Source: Streptantibioticus ferralitis (GTDB lineage Bacteria; Actinomycetota; Actinomycetes; Streptomycetales; Streptomycetaceae). From it: a DNA stretch of 64,000 nucleotides. The notes under the pieces were generated by a model. That model was given only the letters and a program-made list of their open reading frames with translations, was not told the DNA's origin and ran no database searches. The first letter of the stretch is position 1. Every line of letters starts with the position of its first letter. The stretch covers positions 62,001-126,000 of the forward strand of contig NZ_JARHTQ010000008.1 of the NCBI RefSeq assembly GCF_029223525.1, given 5' to 3'. Below are positions 8,777 to 18,002 of this stretch, piece by piece. Made by a program: the position numbers and the translations under genes.

Positions 8777-8924
8777 GGCGTCGTCGGCACCGCTGAAGGG
8801 GACAGCGCGCCCGCCGACGACATCGACCCGGCAATATTTACGCACCGCGCGTGCACGGGCAGCTACCTGGAGCCACTTCACCTGAAAGGGTGGTTTCCGG
8901 CACTACGTTCGACGACAGGCCATC

Positions 8925-8970
8925 GTCAACCCACGGTTGACACGTCGAAGGGCGACAACCTACGGTTGAC
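8925..8970 (+). promoter_or_regulatory. Promoter with twin inverted-repeat operator upstream of the Clp-N gene
   Basis: GTCAACC-CAC-GGTTGAC (8925-8941) is a perfect 7-bp inverted repeat. A second copy, GACAACC-TAC-GGTTGAC (8954-8970), lies 29 bp further on. They fit a promoter: TTGACA (8937-8942), an 18-base spacer and TACGGT (8961-8966). Both operators therefore cover promoter elements, and transcription should start at or next to the ATG at 8973. Autoregulation by the adjacent protein is inferred. Confidence 0.65.
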
Positions 8971-8972
8971 GC

Positions 8973-9713
8973 ATGGCGAAGCAACCCGTACGGCTCGACG
9001 ACCTGATCGAGCACGTCCTCACCCAGCACCCGGACGGCGGCGCCCTACAGCACCTCTCGGACGCCGTCGAGACCTCCGCCCACCTGGGCGAGGTCGCCGA
9101 CCACCTCATAGGCCACTTCGTGGACCAGGCCCGACGCACCGGCGCGTCATGGACCGAGATCGGCCAGTACATGGGGGTGACCAAACAGGCCGCACAGAAG
9201 CGGTTCGTTCCAAAGGAGACCGAAGCCGACGAACTCGACTTGCCCAGCTCCAACTTGTTCACCCGGTTCACCCCGCGCGCCCGCGCCGTGGTGGAGCAAT
9301 CCGAGAAGCAGGCGCGCGAACTCGGCCACGCCCAGATCCACTCGCAGCACATCGCCCTCGCCCTGCTCGGCGAACCGGAGGGGCTCGCCGCCAAGGCCAT
9401 CGCGGAAATCGGCACACCCGAACAGCAGACGGTGCGCGATGCGCTCCTCGCCACGCTGGGCCCCACCGACGAGTCGGTGCCCGAGCGGCTGAAGTTCACC
9501 CGCGGCTCCAAGAAGACGCTCCAACTCGCCCTGCGCGAAGCCCTGCACCTCGGCCACAACTACATCGGCACCGAGCACATCCTGCTCGGCCTGCTGCGCA
9601 ACGACGACGAACCGGGCGCGCAGGTGCTGATCGGCCTGGGGGTCACCCGGGACGCCACCGAGGAGTGGGTGCGCGCCGCCCTCGACGAGATCCAGCAGCG
9701 GCTCAAGGCCTGA
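8973..9713 (+). CDS. Clp N-terminal-domain protein with HTH-like N-terminus
   Basis: A 246-residue protein without ATPase modules. The N-terminal 80 residues contain a helix-turn-helix-like stretch (GASWTEIGQYMGVTKQAAQKRF). Two Clp-N repeats follow: FTPRARAVVEQSEKQARELGHAQIHSQHIALALL, and TRGSKKTLQLALREALHLGHNYIGTEHILLGLL. Clp-N domains bind adaptors or substrates of ClpC-type chaperones. Joined to a DNA-binding segment, it could be a regulator that senses Clp clients. No Shine-Dalgarno precedes the ATG, consistent with a leaderless mRNA. Convergent with the amidohydrolase gene. Confidence 0.85.
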   Translation: MAKQPVRLDDLIEHVLTQHPDGGALQHLSDAVETSAHLGEVADHLIGHFVDQARRTGASWTEIGQYMGVTKQAAQKRFVPKETEADELDLPSSNLFTRFTPRARAVVEQSEKQARELGHAQIHSQHIALALLGEPEGLAAKAIAEIGTPEQQTVRDALLATLGPTDESVPERLKFTRGSKKTLQLALREALHLGHNYIGTEHILLGLLRNDDEPGAQVLIGLGVTRDATEEWVRAALDEIQQRLKA

Positions 9714-9725
9714 CCCGCCGGATCA

Positions 9726-10817
9726 TCACCCGACCACCCGGCCCCGCAGCACCACCTGCTGCGGGGCCGCCAACACCCGTACGTCCGCGCGCGGATCGGC
9801 CTCGTACACCACCAGGTCGGCGGGCGCGCCCTCGTCGAGCAGCGGCCGGCCGAGCCAGGCCCGGGCCCGCCACGTCGCCGCCGCCAGCGCGTCAATCGCC
9901 GGGATTCCGGCCGCGACCAGTTCCGCGACCTCGTCCGCGACCAGCCCGTGCGGAAGCGAACCGCCCGCGTCCGTGCCGGTGAAGATCTGGATCCCGGCGT
10001 CATGAGCGGCCCGCACGGTGTCGTAGCGGCGGGCGTGCAACCGCCGCATATGGGCGGCCCAGTTGGGGAACTTCGCCTCTCCCCCGGACGCCAGACCGGG
10101 GAAGGTCGCGATGTTCACCAGTGTCGGAACGATCGCGACGCCGCGTTCCGCGAACAGCGGAACGGTCTCCTCGGTCAGCCCGGTGGCGTGCTCGACGCAG
10201 TCGACGCCCGCCTCGACGAGGTCGCTGAGCGAGTCCTCGGCGAAGCAGTGCGCGGTGACCCGTGCCGCCTCCTCGTGCGCCGCGGCGATCGCCTCGTCGA
10301 TCGCCCAACGCGGCCAGCAGGGCGTCAGGTCGCCGGCCTCGCGGTCGATCCAGTCGCCGACCAGCTTGACCCAGCCGTCGCCGCGCCGCGCCTCCCGGCG
10401 CACATAGGCGGCCAGGTCACCGGGCTCGATCTCATGGGCGTAGTTGCGGATGTAGCGGCGGGTACGGGCGATGTGGCGACCAGCGCGGATGATCTTCGGC
10501 AGGTCCTCGCGGTCGTCCACCCAGCGGGTGTCGGCGGGCGAACCGGCGTCCCGCAGCAGCAGCGCGCCCGCGTCGCGGTCGGCCAGCGCCTGCTTCTCGC
10601 TCGTCGCGTCATCGACCGCGCCATGCGCGTCGAGCCCCACATGACAGTGCGCGTCGACCAGCCCCGGCAGTACCCAGCCGGTGACAGTGCGCACATCGCG
10701 GGCGTGCGTCGGCCGCTCGTAGGTCACCCGCCCGCCGACCACCCACAGCTCATCCCGTACGTCTTCGGGTCCGGCCAGAACCCGCCCCTTGATGTGCAGC
10801 ACCGCGGCATCCGTCAT
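9726..10817 (-). CDS. Metal-dependent amidohydrolase family protein
   Basis: The start is ATG at 10817, giving 363 residues. The N-terminal DAHCHVGLDAHG supplies the HxH metal site. AARVTAHCFAE and CVEHATGL give the later His ligands, and GTDAGGSLPHG the Asp, all within an imidazolonepropionase-like TIM barrel flanked by a small beta domain (LHIKGRV... and ...VVLRGRVVG). The substrate is unknown. It is divergent from the class V aminotransferase with about 60 bp between starts. Similar neighbours of ectoine genes are known in Streptomyces, but no link to ectoine is shown here. Confidence 0.85.
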   Translation of the reverse strand: MTDAAVLHIKGRVLAGPEDVRDELWVVGGRVTYERPTHARDVRTVTGWVLPGLVDAHCHVGLDAHGAVDDATSEKQALADRDAGALLLRDAGSPADTRWVDDREDLPKIIRAGRHIARTRRYIRNYAHEIEPGDLAAYVRREARRGDGWVKLVGDWIDREAGDLTPCWPRWAIDEAIAAAHEEAARVTAHCFAEDSLSDLVEAGVDCVEHATGLTEETVPLFAERGVAIVPTLVNIATFPGLASGGEAKFPNWAAHMRRLHARRYDTVRAAHDAGIQIFTGTDAGGSLPHGLVADEVAELVAAGIPAIDALAAATWRARAWLGRPLLDEGAPADLVVYEADPRADVRVLAAPQQVVLRGRVVG

Positions 10818-10878
10818 GAACAGGACTCTACGAGCCGCCCGGTACGCTCCTTCAAGTCCCCTCCCCAGGAGAATCGCC

Positions 10879-11973
10879 GTGACCCACCCCCTGCTCGATC
10901 TCGAACCGCTCACCGCCGACCGTTTCGCCGCCATCGAGCGCCGGATCGCGGAACTGCTCGACACCCGGCAGGACGTCGTGATCACGCAGGGGGAAGCACT
11001 GCTGCCGCTGGAGGGCTGCATCCGCTCCGTCGCCCGGCCGGGATCCACCGCGCTGAACGTGGTGACCGGTCCCTACGGCCAGACCTTCGGCAACTGGCTG
11101 CGCGACTGCCGGGCGACGGTGGTGGACCTCGCGGTGCCGTACCACACGGCCGTGACCGCGGAGCAGGTCGAGCGGGCTCTGGCGGAGCGTCCGGAGATCG
11201 ACTTCGTCTCGCTGGTGCACGCCGAGGCGGCGACCGGAAACACCAATCCGGTGGCGGAGATCGGCGAGGTGGTGAGCGCGCATGGCGCGCTGCTGATGGT
11301 GGACGCGGTCGCCTCGGTCGCCGCGGAACCGCTGCTCCCCGACGTGTGGGGGGTGGATCTGTGTGTGATCGGTGCGCAGAAGGCGATGGGCGGTCCGGCC
11401 GGGGTGTCGGCGGTCTCGGTGAGCGAGCGCGCCTGGCAGCGGATGGCGGACAACCCGGCGGCGCCGCGCCGCTCCTATCTGTCGCTGATGGACTGGAAGG
11501 AGCGCTGGATCGACACCGGGCGGACGGCACTGCCGCACGCACCCGCGCAGTTGGAGATGCTCGCGCTCGAAGCCTGCCTGGCGCGTATCGAGGAGGCCGG
11601 TCGGGAAGCGGTCATCGCCCGGCACCGCGCCGCCGCCGCGGCGACCCGGGCGGGCGCGGTCGCACTGGGCGACGGCATCGAGCCGTATGTGCACCAGGCG
11701 CATGAGGCGGCACCGGTCGCGACGACCCTGCGCACCTCGGCGGACGCCCGCGAGGTGGTGGCCGCCGCCCTCGCCGCCGACCCGTCGCTGCCGCTGATCG
11801 CGGGCGGCGGCGCGCTCGCCAAGGAGATGGTGCGGGTCAACCACTATGGGCGGGATGCCGAGTTGGGCGTGGTGCAACGCACGCTGACCGGCCTGGCCGA
11901 GGCGCTGGACGCCGACCCGTCGCAGGCGTGGCAGGCGGCCGCCGAGGCGTGGGAGTCGGTACTCGCGCGGTAG
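10879..11973 (+). CDS. Class V PLP-dependent aminotransferase
   Basis: The GTG at 10879 is preceded by AGGAGA at seven-base spacing, so it is chosen over an upstream in-frame start; the product has 364 residues. It shows the alanine-glyoxylate/serine-pyruvate aminotransferase pattern: LVHAEAATGNTNPV, the cofactor Asp in LMVDAVAS, and the Schiff-base lysine at residue 168 in CVIGAQKAMGGPAG. The C-terminal GGGALAKEMVRVNHYG fits the substrate-binding end. The substrate is not predictable. It precedes ectA by 428 bp and is probably a separate transcript. Confidence 0.85.
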   Translation: MTHPLLDLEPLTADRFAAIERRIAELLDTRQDVVITQGEALLPLEGCIRSVARPGSTALNVVTGPYGQTFGNWLRDCRATVVDLAVPYHTAVTAEQVERALAERPEIDFVSLVHAEAATGNTNPVAEIGEVVSAHGALLMVDAVASVAAEPLLPDVWGVDLCVIGAQKAMGGPAGVSAVSVSERAWQRMADNPAAPRRSYLSLMDWKERWIDTGRTALPHAPAQLEMLALEACLARIEEAGREAVIARHRAAAAATRAGAVALGDGIEPYVHQAHEAAPVATTLRTSADAREVVAAALAADPSLPLIAGGGALAKEMVRVNHYGRDAELGVVQRTLTGLAEALDADPSQAWQAAAEAWESVLAR

Positions 11974-12401
11974 GGCGGCGGCAGATCACCGCGCGGGGTC
12001 GGGTGCGTCGTGTCGAGACGGTCACCCCGCGCGCCTGCCCCGGCCCTTGCGGCGCAAACCCATCGGTGGACGCGGAAACAATTCTGCGCCATGATTCCGG
12101 TAATTCCCCCCGGAATTCTCGGCACGACATTCGCCCGTCTTCTTCTGCCCAGCCCGCCCCAGGCTAAACACCAAGATTTCGCTAACACCGAATGGCCTGC
12201 GTCCAGCGGATCTCACGGGCGTTACGGAGATGTGACCGACTCCACACTGCGCCCGATTGACCCGGTTATATCCGGGCAAAACCCCACTCCAGACGGCCAA
12301 TTCAGCCATCGGGTCGCGTGCGCGCGATAACATATCCAGGCGCCGCTGTTAACCCCGGACCCCGATGCATTTCGCTTTCCACCTCGGTAAGTTCAATTCG
12401 C
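11974..12401 (+). promoter_or_regulatory. Long upstream region of the ectoine operon
   Basis: 428 bases without a credible gene, with more A/T than the surroundings. It contains TTGACC (12257-12262) followed by CCCGG-TTATAT-CCGGG, a 5-bp inverted repeat, and a related ATATCCAGG further on near 12332. No single sigma-70 promoter stands out. Osmotic or other control of ectABCD presumably acts here; this is inference. Confidence 0.45.
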
Positions 12402-12944
12402 ATGACCGCCGCACAAGAAGACCTTGTACGCGAAGCCATGAACACCATGAATTCCCCTTGCCGACTGGATACACCGACCGTCGACGACGGCGCCGCCATC
12501 TGGCGCATCGCCCGTGACTCCAAGGCGCTGGACCTCAACTCCTCGTACAGCTACCTGCTGTGGTGCCGGGACTTCGCCCGCACCTCCGTGGTGGCCCGCG
12601 ACGGCAGTGGAGAGCCAGTGGGGTTCGTGACCGGCTACGTACGCCCCGAGCGGCCGGGGACCCTGGTCGTCTGGCAGGTGGCGGTGGACCACTCGTACCG
12701 CGGCCGGGGACTCGCCGCCGCGATGCTCGACGGGCTGACCGAGCGGGTCGCCGCCCTCGGCATCGACCGCGTCGAGACCACGATCACCCCGGACAACGAC
12801 GCCTCCAACCGGCTGTTCACCTCGTACGGAAAGCGGCACGGCGCCCCGATAGAGCGCGAAGTGCTGTTCCACGGCGGGCAGTTCCCGGACGGGCACGGCA
12901 CCGAAGTGCTGTACCGGATCGGCCCTGTCCGGGCCTCCCGGTGA
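12402..12944 (+). CDS. ectA: L-2,4-diaminobutyrate acetyltransferase
   Basis: EctA transfers acetyl from acetyl-CoA to the 4-amino group of L-2,4-diaminobutyrate, the second step of ectoine synthesis. From ATG 12402 it is 180 residues. It has the GNAT core LVVWQVAVDHSYRGRGLAAAML, with the RGxG acetyl-CoA loop, and the family stretch LDLNSSYSYLLWCRDF. The start is uncertain: no clear ribosome site precedes 12402, and a second in-frame ATG lies at 12438. The first is preferred because related Streptomyces EctA proteins start with a similar MTAA. First gene of ectABCD. Confidence 0.95.
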   Translation: MTAAQEDLVREAMNTMNSPCRLDTPTVDDGAAIWRIARDSKALDLNSSYSYLLWCRDFARTSVVARDGSGEPVGFVTGYVRPERPGTLVVWQVAVDHSYRGRGLAAAMLDGLTERVAALGIDRVETTITPDNDASNRLFTSYGKRHGAPIEREVLFHGGQFPDGHGTEVLYRIGPVRASR

Positions 12945-12973
12945 GGTCCTCTCATGCGGGGGCCGCGCCCCCG

Positions 12974-13009
12974 CACTCCCGCTGACGCACCCCCCACTCC
13001 CGCTGACGC
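12974..13009. repeat. Two-copy direct repeat in the ectA-ectB spacer
   Basis: CACTCCCGCTGACGC occurs at 12974-12988 and again at 12995-13009, a 21-bp period. It lies in the 97-bp gap between ectA and ectB, just before the AAGGAG ribosome site of ectB. It looks like a small tandem duplication; no function is apparent. Confidence 0.6.
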
Positions 13010-13041
13010 CGCAACACACCCAGCTCACAAGGAGCATCACG

Positions 13042-14310
13042 GTGACCATCACCCCGCCCGAACTCAGTGTCTTCGAGTCCCTTGAGTCCGAGGTTCGCAG
13101 CTACTGCCGCGGCTGGCCCGCGGTGTTCGACCGCGCGCAGGGCAGCAGGATCCACGACGAGGACGGGCACACCTACCTCGACTTCTTCTCCGGTGCGGGC
13201 GCACTCAACTACGGCCACAACAACCCCGTACTGAAACGCGCGTTGCTGGACTATCTGGAACGCGACGGGATCACCCACGGCCTGGACATGAGCACCACAG
13301 CCAAACGCGCGTTCCTCACCACCTTCCAGGACGTGATCCTGCGACCGCGGGACCTCGACTACAAGGTGATGTTCCCCGGCCCCACCGGCACCAACGCCGT
13401 GGAGGCGGCGCTGAAGCTGGCCCGCAAGGCCAAGGGCCGCGAGGCGATCGTCTCGTTCACCAACGCCTTCCACGGCATGTCGCTCGGCTCGCTCGCGGTG
13501 ACCGGCAACGCCTTCAAGCGGGCGGGCGCCGGGATCCCGCTGGTGCACGGCACCCCGATGCCGTTCGACCACTACCTCGACGGGCGGGTGCCGGACTTCC
13601 TGTGGTTCGAGCGGCTGTTGGAGGACCAGGGGTCCGGCCTCAACCAGCCCGCCGCGGTGATCGTGGAGACCATCCAGGGTGAGGGCGGCATCAACGTCGC
13701 GCGCGCCGAGTGGCTGCGCGGCCTCGCCGACCTGTGCAAGCGCCGCGACATGCTGCTGATCGTCGACGACATCCAGATGGGCTGCGGTCGCACCGGCCCG
13801 TTCTTCTCCTTCGAGGAGGCCGGGATCGTCCCGGACATCGTCACCCTGTCGAAGTCCATCAGCGGCTACGGCCTGCCGATGTCGCTGACACTGTTCAAAC
13901 CGGAGCTCGACCTGTGGGAGCCCGGCGAGCACAACGGCACGTTCCGCGGCAACAACCCGGCCTTCGTCACCGCCACCGCCGCCCTCGACACCTACTGGGC
14001 CGACGGCCAGATGGAGAAGCAGACCCTGGCCCGCGGTGAGCAGATCGAGGCCGCGCTGCGCGACATCGCCCGCGAACACCAGCGTTCCGGTGCCGAGTTC
14101 CGCGGCCGTGGACTGGTCTGGGGGCTGGAGTTCACCGACAAGCAGCGGGCCGCCAAGGTGTGCGCCCGGGCCTTCGAGCTAGGGATGCTGCTGGAGACCT
14201 CGGGACCGGAGAGCGAGGTCGTCAAGCTGCTGCCCGCACTGACCATCAGCCCCGACGAGGTGGACGAGGGGCTGCGCACCCTCGCCCGCGCCGTCCGCGA
14301 GACCGCCTGA
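13042..14310 (+). CDS. ectB: L-2,4-diaminobutyrate aminotransferase
   Basis: EctB converts aspartate-4-semialdehyde to L-2,4-diaminobutyrate using glutamate, the first committed step to ectoine. The 422-residue class III aminotransferase has [31 protein letters not shown] with the cofactor Asp, and the PLP lysine at residue 271 in [12 protein letters not shown]. The GTG start is preceded by AAGGAG at seven-base spacing. Full length for the family. Second gene of the operon. Confidence 0.97.
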   Translation: MTITPPELSVFESLESEVRSYCRGWPAVFDRAQGSRIHDEDGHTYLDFFSGAGALNYGHNNPVLKRALLDYLERDGITHGLDMSTTAKRAFLTTFQDVILRPRDLDYKVMFPGPTGTNAVEAALKLARKAKGREAIVSFTNAFHGMSLGSLAVTGNAFKRAGAGIPLVHGTPMPFDHYLDGRVPDFLWFERLLEDQGSGLNQPAAVIVETIQGEGGINVARAEWLRGLADLCKRRDMLLIVDDIQMGCGRTGPFFSFEEAGIVPDIVTLSKSISGYGLPMSLTLFKPELDLWEPGEHNGTFRGNNPAFVTATAALDTYWADGQMEKQTLARGEQIEAALRDIAREHQRSGAEFRGRGLVWGLEFTDKQRAAKVCARAFELGMLLETSGPESEVVKLLPALTISPDEVDEGLRTLARAVRETA

Positions 14311-14353
14311 ACCCGCATCGCGTAGCAACCGCACAGAAAGGCACCGCACCACC

Positions 14354-14752
14354 GTGATCGTCCGATCGTTCAAGGAACTGGAAGGCACCGACCGGCATGT
14401 GAAGGCGGCCTCGGGCACCTGGGAGAGCAAGCGCATCGTCCTCGCCAAGGAGCGCGTCGGCTTCTCCCTGCACGAGACGGTCCTGTACGCGGGGACCGAG
14501 ACGTCGATGTGGTACGCCAACCACATCGAGGCCGTGGTCTGCGTCGAGGGCGAGGCCGAGCTCACCAACGAGGAGACCGGTGAGAAGCACTGGATCACGC
14601 CGGGCACGATGTACCTCCTCAACGGCCACGAGAAGCACACGATGCGTCCCAAGACCGACTTCCGGTGCCTGTGCGTCTTCAACCCGCCGGTCACCGGAAG
14701 GGAGGACCACGACGAGAACGGCGTCTACCCGCTGCTCACCGAGGAGGCCTGA
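14354..14752 (+). CDS. ectC: L-ectoine synthase
   Basis: EctC closes the ring of N-gamma-acetyl-diaminobutyrate to ectoine with loss of water. The 132-residue cupin has the expected [21 protein letters not shown], the conserved [15 protein letters not shown] and the [25 protein letters not shown] ending. The GTG start is used, with a weak GAAAGG upstream; the length matches the family. It ends 3 bp before ectD, so the two are probably co-translated. Confidence 0.97.
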   Translation: MIVRSFKELEGTDRHVKAASGTWESKRIVLAKERVGFSLHETVLYAGTETSMWYANHIEAVVCVEGEAELTNEETGEKHWITPGTMYLLNGHEKHTMRPKTDFRCLCVFNPPVTGREDHDENGVYPLLTEEA

Positions 14753-14755
14753 GCG

Positions 14756-15643
14756 ATGACGACGATCACCGACCTGTACCCGACCCGCGGCGCGGCGGAG
14801 GTCAGCACCCCGCGCCAGGATCCGGTGGTGTGGTCCACCGCGGCCACCTCGGGCCCGATCCAGCCGTCCGACCTGCGCGGTTACGACCGCGACGGCTTCC
14901 TGACGGTGGACCGGCTGCTGGCGCCGGAGGAAGTGGCCCGATATCGCGCCGAGTTGGACCGTCTGATCGCCGACCCGGCGGTACGGGCCGACGAACGCTC
15001 GATCGTCGAGCCGAAGTCCCAGGACATCCGGTCGGTCTTCGAGGTGCACAAGATCAGCGAGGTCTTCGCCGAGCTGGTCCGTGACCCCCGGGTGCTCAGT
15101 CGCGCCCGGCAGATCCTCGGCTCCGAGGTGTACGTCCACCAGAGCCGGGTCAACGTCAAGCCGGGCTTCGGGGCGAGCGGCTTCTACTGGCACTCGGACT
15201 TCGAGACCTGGCACGCCGAGGACGGTCTGCCGCGGATGCGTACCGTGTCGGTGTCGATCGCGCTGACCGAGAACCACGACACCAACGGCGGCCTGATGAT
15301 CATGCCGGGGTCGCACCGTACGTTCGTCGGGTGCGCGGGTGTGACGCCGAAGGACAACTACAAGCAGTCGCTGCGGATGCAGGAGGCGGGGACGCCGTCG
15401 AACACGGCGCTGACCGAACTGGCCCAGCGGCACGGCATCAAGCTGTTCACCGGCCCGGCCGGTTCGGCCACCTGGTTCGACTGCAACTGCATGCACGGCT
15501 CGGGTGACAACATAACCCCGTTCCCGCGCAGCAACGTCTTCATCGTCTTCAACAGCGTGGAGAACACCGCGGTCGAGCCGTTCGCCGCACCGGCCCCGCG
15601 CCCCGGGTTCATCGGGGCACGGGACTTCACGCCGGTGCGTTGA
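14756..15643 (+). CDS. ectD: Ectoine hydroxylase
   Basis: EctD is an Fe(II)/2-oxoglutarate dioxygenase that makes 5-hydroxyectoine. In the 295-residue protein the iron ligands are visible as H146 and D148 (FYWHSDFETWH) and H247 (FDCNCMHGSG), with MIMPGSHRTF and QSRVNVKPGFGASGFYWHSD as family signatures. GAGGAGG inside the ectC end serves as ribosome site. Last gene of ectABCD. It is convergent with a lipoprotein gene only 3 bp away, leaving no room for a separate terminator. Confidence 0.97.
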   Translation: MTTITDLYPTRGAAEVSTPRQDPVVWSTAATSGPIQPSDLRGYDRDGFLTVDRLLAPEEVARYRAELDRLIADPAVRADERSIVEPKSQDIRSVFEVHKISEVFAELVRDPRVLSRARQILGSEVYVHQSRVNVKPGFGASGFYWHSDFETWHAEDGLPRMRTVSVSIALTENHDTNGGLMIMPGSHRTFVGCAGVTPKDNYKQSLRMQEAGTPSNTALTELAQRHGIKLFTGPAGSATWFDCNCMHGSGDNITPFPRSNVFIVFNSVENTAVEPFAAPAPRPGFIGARDFTPVR

Positions 15644-15646
15644 ACA

Positions 15647-16339
15647 TCATTCGCCAGCGGGCCAGTTGAAGCTGCTGGGGATCTTCACCTGGGCGTTCGC
15701 CGGGCCGTAGACAAGGGCGATCTCGTCGTGGGCCTTGAGCTCGATCGCGGCGGGATCGCCCTTGATCTGCTTGCCGTTGACGTAGGCGTGCAGTTCCTTG
15801 CCGCCCTCCGCCTTCAGTCCGCCGAGCTGCTGCGGGCTGAGGGCGACGTTCCACTCGGTCATGAACTGGCCCAGGGTGAAGGCCGCCTTCACCGGCGACT
15901 CGATGTGGATCACGCCGTCCGGGGTGTGGGTGTGCAGCGGGCTGATCCGCTGCTGCTTGGCGTCGATGCCGATGAAAGCGGGGACGGTGACCGGCTGGCC
16001 GTTCACCAGGATGTCCAGGTGCGTGTGGATGTGCATCACCTGGCCCTCGGCGCCGAGCATCGGCAGCTGGGCGGCCTGGGCGCGCGCACTGGCGTCGGCC
16101 GGGGCGTCCCACGGCGGTGCGGTGGTACGGCCCTGCGCGGTGGTGCGCGGGGTGGCCGGGACACCGGCTCGGTCGGTGCCCTGCGAGGCCGAGACGCTGG
16201 GCCCGGTCTTGCCGGAAGCGCTGCCGCCGTCGGGGCCGCACGCGCAGAGCGTGAGGCCCGCGGCGACGGTGAACACGGCGGCGGCGGTACGGAGCGCGGT
16301 GCGGTGCGTACGTGGCGAGTGGTCTGTGCGGTGAGACAC
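15647..16339 (-). CDS. Putative lipoprotein with His-rich domain
   Basis: A 230-residue protein from a GTG start, with a lipoprotein signal: RTALRTAAAVFTVAAGLTLC, then ACG, lipobox Cys near residue 34. A Pro/Thr/Ala-rich linker leads to a compact domain starting MHIHTHLDILVNGQPVTVPAFIGID and HTHTPDGVIHIESP. The regularly placed His residues suggest metal binding outside the cell. The family is seen in actinobacteria without known function. Convergent with ectD and upstream of nothing on its own strand except the dehydrogenase gene end. Confidence 0.75.
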   Translation of the reverse strand: MSHRTDHSPRTHRTALRTAAAVFTVAAGLTLCACGPDGGSASGKTGPSVSASQGTDRAGVPATPRTTAQGRTTAPPWDAPADASARAQAAQLPMLGAEGQVMHIHTHLDILVNGQPVTVPAFIGIDAKQQRISPLHTHTPDGVIHIESPVKAAFTLGQFMTEWNVALSPQQLGGLKAEGGKELHAYVNGKQIKGDPAAIELKAHDEIALVYGPANAQVKIPSSFNWPAGE

Positions 16340-16419
16340 GGCAGGCGGTCTCTTTCTGTGCGGCTGAGTTGCGGTACGGGCCCGAGCGGCGCCCAGGATA
16401 GCCGCACCGCACGCCCAGT

Positions 16420-17964
16420 TCAGTGGTACCGCTGGCCGTCGACGCGTCGCGGCAGACCGAGCGGATTGTCGTCCCGCAGCTCGGGCGGCAGCAGCGCGGG
16501 CGGGGTGTCCTGGTAGGTGACCGGACGCAGCCAGCGCTCGATCGCCGTACCGCCGACCGAGGTCGAGACCGATGTGGTGGCCGGGTAGGGCCCGCCGTGG
16601 TGCTGCGCGGGGGCGACGGCGACGCCGGTCGGCCAGCCGTCGACCAGGACACGTCCGGCGAGCGGGGTGAGCCGGGCGATCAGCTCGGCGGCCGCGCCCT
16701 GTTCCCCGGCGGCCTCCGCCGCGGACAGCTGGACGGTGGCGGTCAGGTTGCCGGGCAGCCGGGCGAGGACGGCGGCGGCCTCAGCGTCGTTCTCGTAGCG
16801 CGCGATGACGGTGACCGGCCCGAAGCACTCCTGCGTCAGCAGTTCGTGGGGGCCGTCCTGGGTGAGCCGGAACGCGGGGACGGTCAGGAAGCCCGGCCGT
16901 ACCGCATTCGCACCGTCCTCACCGGGCTCGACGGGCGCGGCGACGTCGCGCAGCCGGGCACGCTCCCGCACCCCGGCGAGGAAGTGATCGCGCATCCGGC
17001 CGTCCAGCAGCACACCGGAGGGCGCTTCGGCGGCGGCCTCGGTCAGCGCCTTGACCAGGCGGTCGCCGTCGGCACCGGCCGGTGCGAGGACGAGTCCCGG
17101 CTTGGTGCAGAACTGGCCCACCCCGAGGGTGAAGGACGCGGCGAGACCGCTGCCGATCCGCTCGGCGCGTTCGGCCGCGGCGGCGGCGGTGACGATCACC
17201 GGATTGAGGCTGCCGAGTTCGCCGTGGAACGGGATCGGCCGCGGCCGGGCGGCCGCCGCGTCGTACAGCGCGCGCCCGCCGGGGATGGAGCCGGTGAATC
17301 CGGCGGCGCTGATCAGCGGATGCTCGATGAGGTCGACACCGGCCTGGAAGCCGTGCACGACCGTGACGGTGTCCTCCGGCAGCCCGGTCGCGACGGCCGC
17401 GCGGCGCAGGATCGCCCCGCACAGCTGCGAGGTGGCCGGATGGCCGGGATGCGCCTTGGCCACGACGGGGCATCCGGCGGCCAGCGCGCTTGCGGTGTCC
17501 CCGCCGGGGACGGAGAACGCCAGCGGGAAGTTGCTGGCCGCGTAGACGGCGACGGCCCCGAGCGGCACCTTGTAGCGGCGCAGATCCGGGCGGGGTACGG
17601 GCAGCGCGTCCGGGTCCGCGTGATCGATGATCACGTCCAGGAAGGCGCCTTCGTCCACCACGTCCGCGAAGGCGCGCAACTGGTAGGTGGTACGGGCGAG
17701 TTCACCGGTCAGCCGGTTCGCGCCGAGCGCGGTCTCGGCGTCGGCGGTCGCCACGACCCGCTCCCGCTCCGCCTCCAGCAGGTCGGCCGCGGTGCGCAGC
17801 AGCGCGGCGCGAACCGGGCGGTCGGCGAGGGCTGGGGCGGCGGCGGCCGCTGCCCGTACCGCCGTGTCGACCTGGTCGGCGGTGGCTTCCACGGTCACCT
17901 GCTCCCGCTGCTTCCCTGTGCGGGGGTCGACGCTCCAGACTGGTACGGCCACCGGTACAACCAC
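16420..17964 (-). CDS. 2,5-dioxovalerate (2-ketoglutarate semialdehyde) dehydrogenase
   Basis: The start is GTG at 17964, with GGAGG six bases upstream; 514 residues. An NAD(P)-dependent aldehyde dehydrogenase with the oxyanion Asn in YAASNFPLAFSVPGGDTAS, general base E249 (PFHGELGSLNP) and nucleophile C286 (VGQFCTKPG). The SVPGGDTASALAAGCPVVAKAHPGHP signature is that of the ketoglutarate semialdehyde group, which finishes oxidative hexuronate/glucarate or pentose breakdown to 2-oxoglutarate. This fits the KdgD and uronate dehydrogenase genes at 23.7-25.7 kb. Divergent from an IclR regulator. Confidence 0.88.
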   Translation of the reverse strand: MVVPVAVPVWSVDPRTGKQREQVTVEATADQVDTAVRAAAAAAPALADRPVRAALLRTAADLLEAERERVVATADAETALGANRLTGELARTTYQLRAFADVVDEGAFLDVIIDHADPDALPVPRPDLRRYKVPLGAVAVYAASNFPLAFSVPGGDTASALAAGCPVVAKAHPGHPATSQLCGAILRRAAVATGLPEDTVTVVHGFQAGVDLIEHPLISAAGFTGSIPGGRALYDAAAARPRPIPFHGELGSLNPVIVTAAAAAERAERIGSGLAASFTLGVGQFCTKPGLVLAPAGADGDRLVKALTEAAAEAPSGVLLDGRMRDHFLAGVRERARLRDVAAPVEPGEDGANAVRPGFLTVPAFRLTQDGPHELLTQECFGPVTVIARYENDAEAAAVLARLPGNLTATVQLSAAEAAGEQGAAAELIARLTPLAGRVLVDGWPTGVAVAPAQHHGGPYPATTSVSTSVGGTAIERWLRPVTYQDTPPALLPPELRDDNPLGLPRRVDGQRYH

Positions 17965-18002
17965 CGTGAACCTCCAGGGCTCCCTCAACCAGAACATTGC
18001 CT

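Noticed and set aside
12974-13009. Possible CRISPR-like spacing in the ectA-ectB gap
   Set aside because: Only two copies with a 6-bp spacer; an ordinary tandem duplication.
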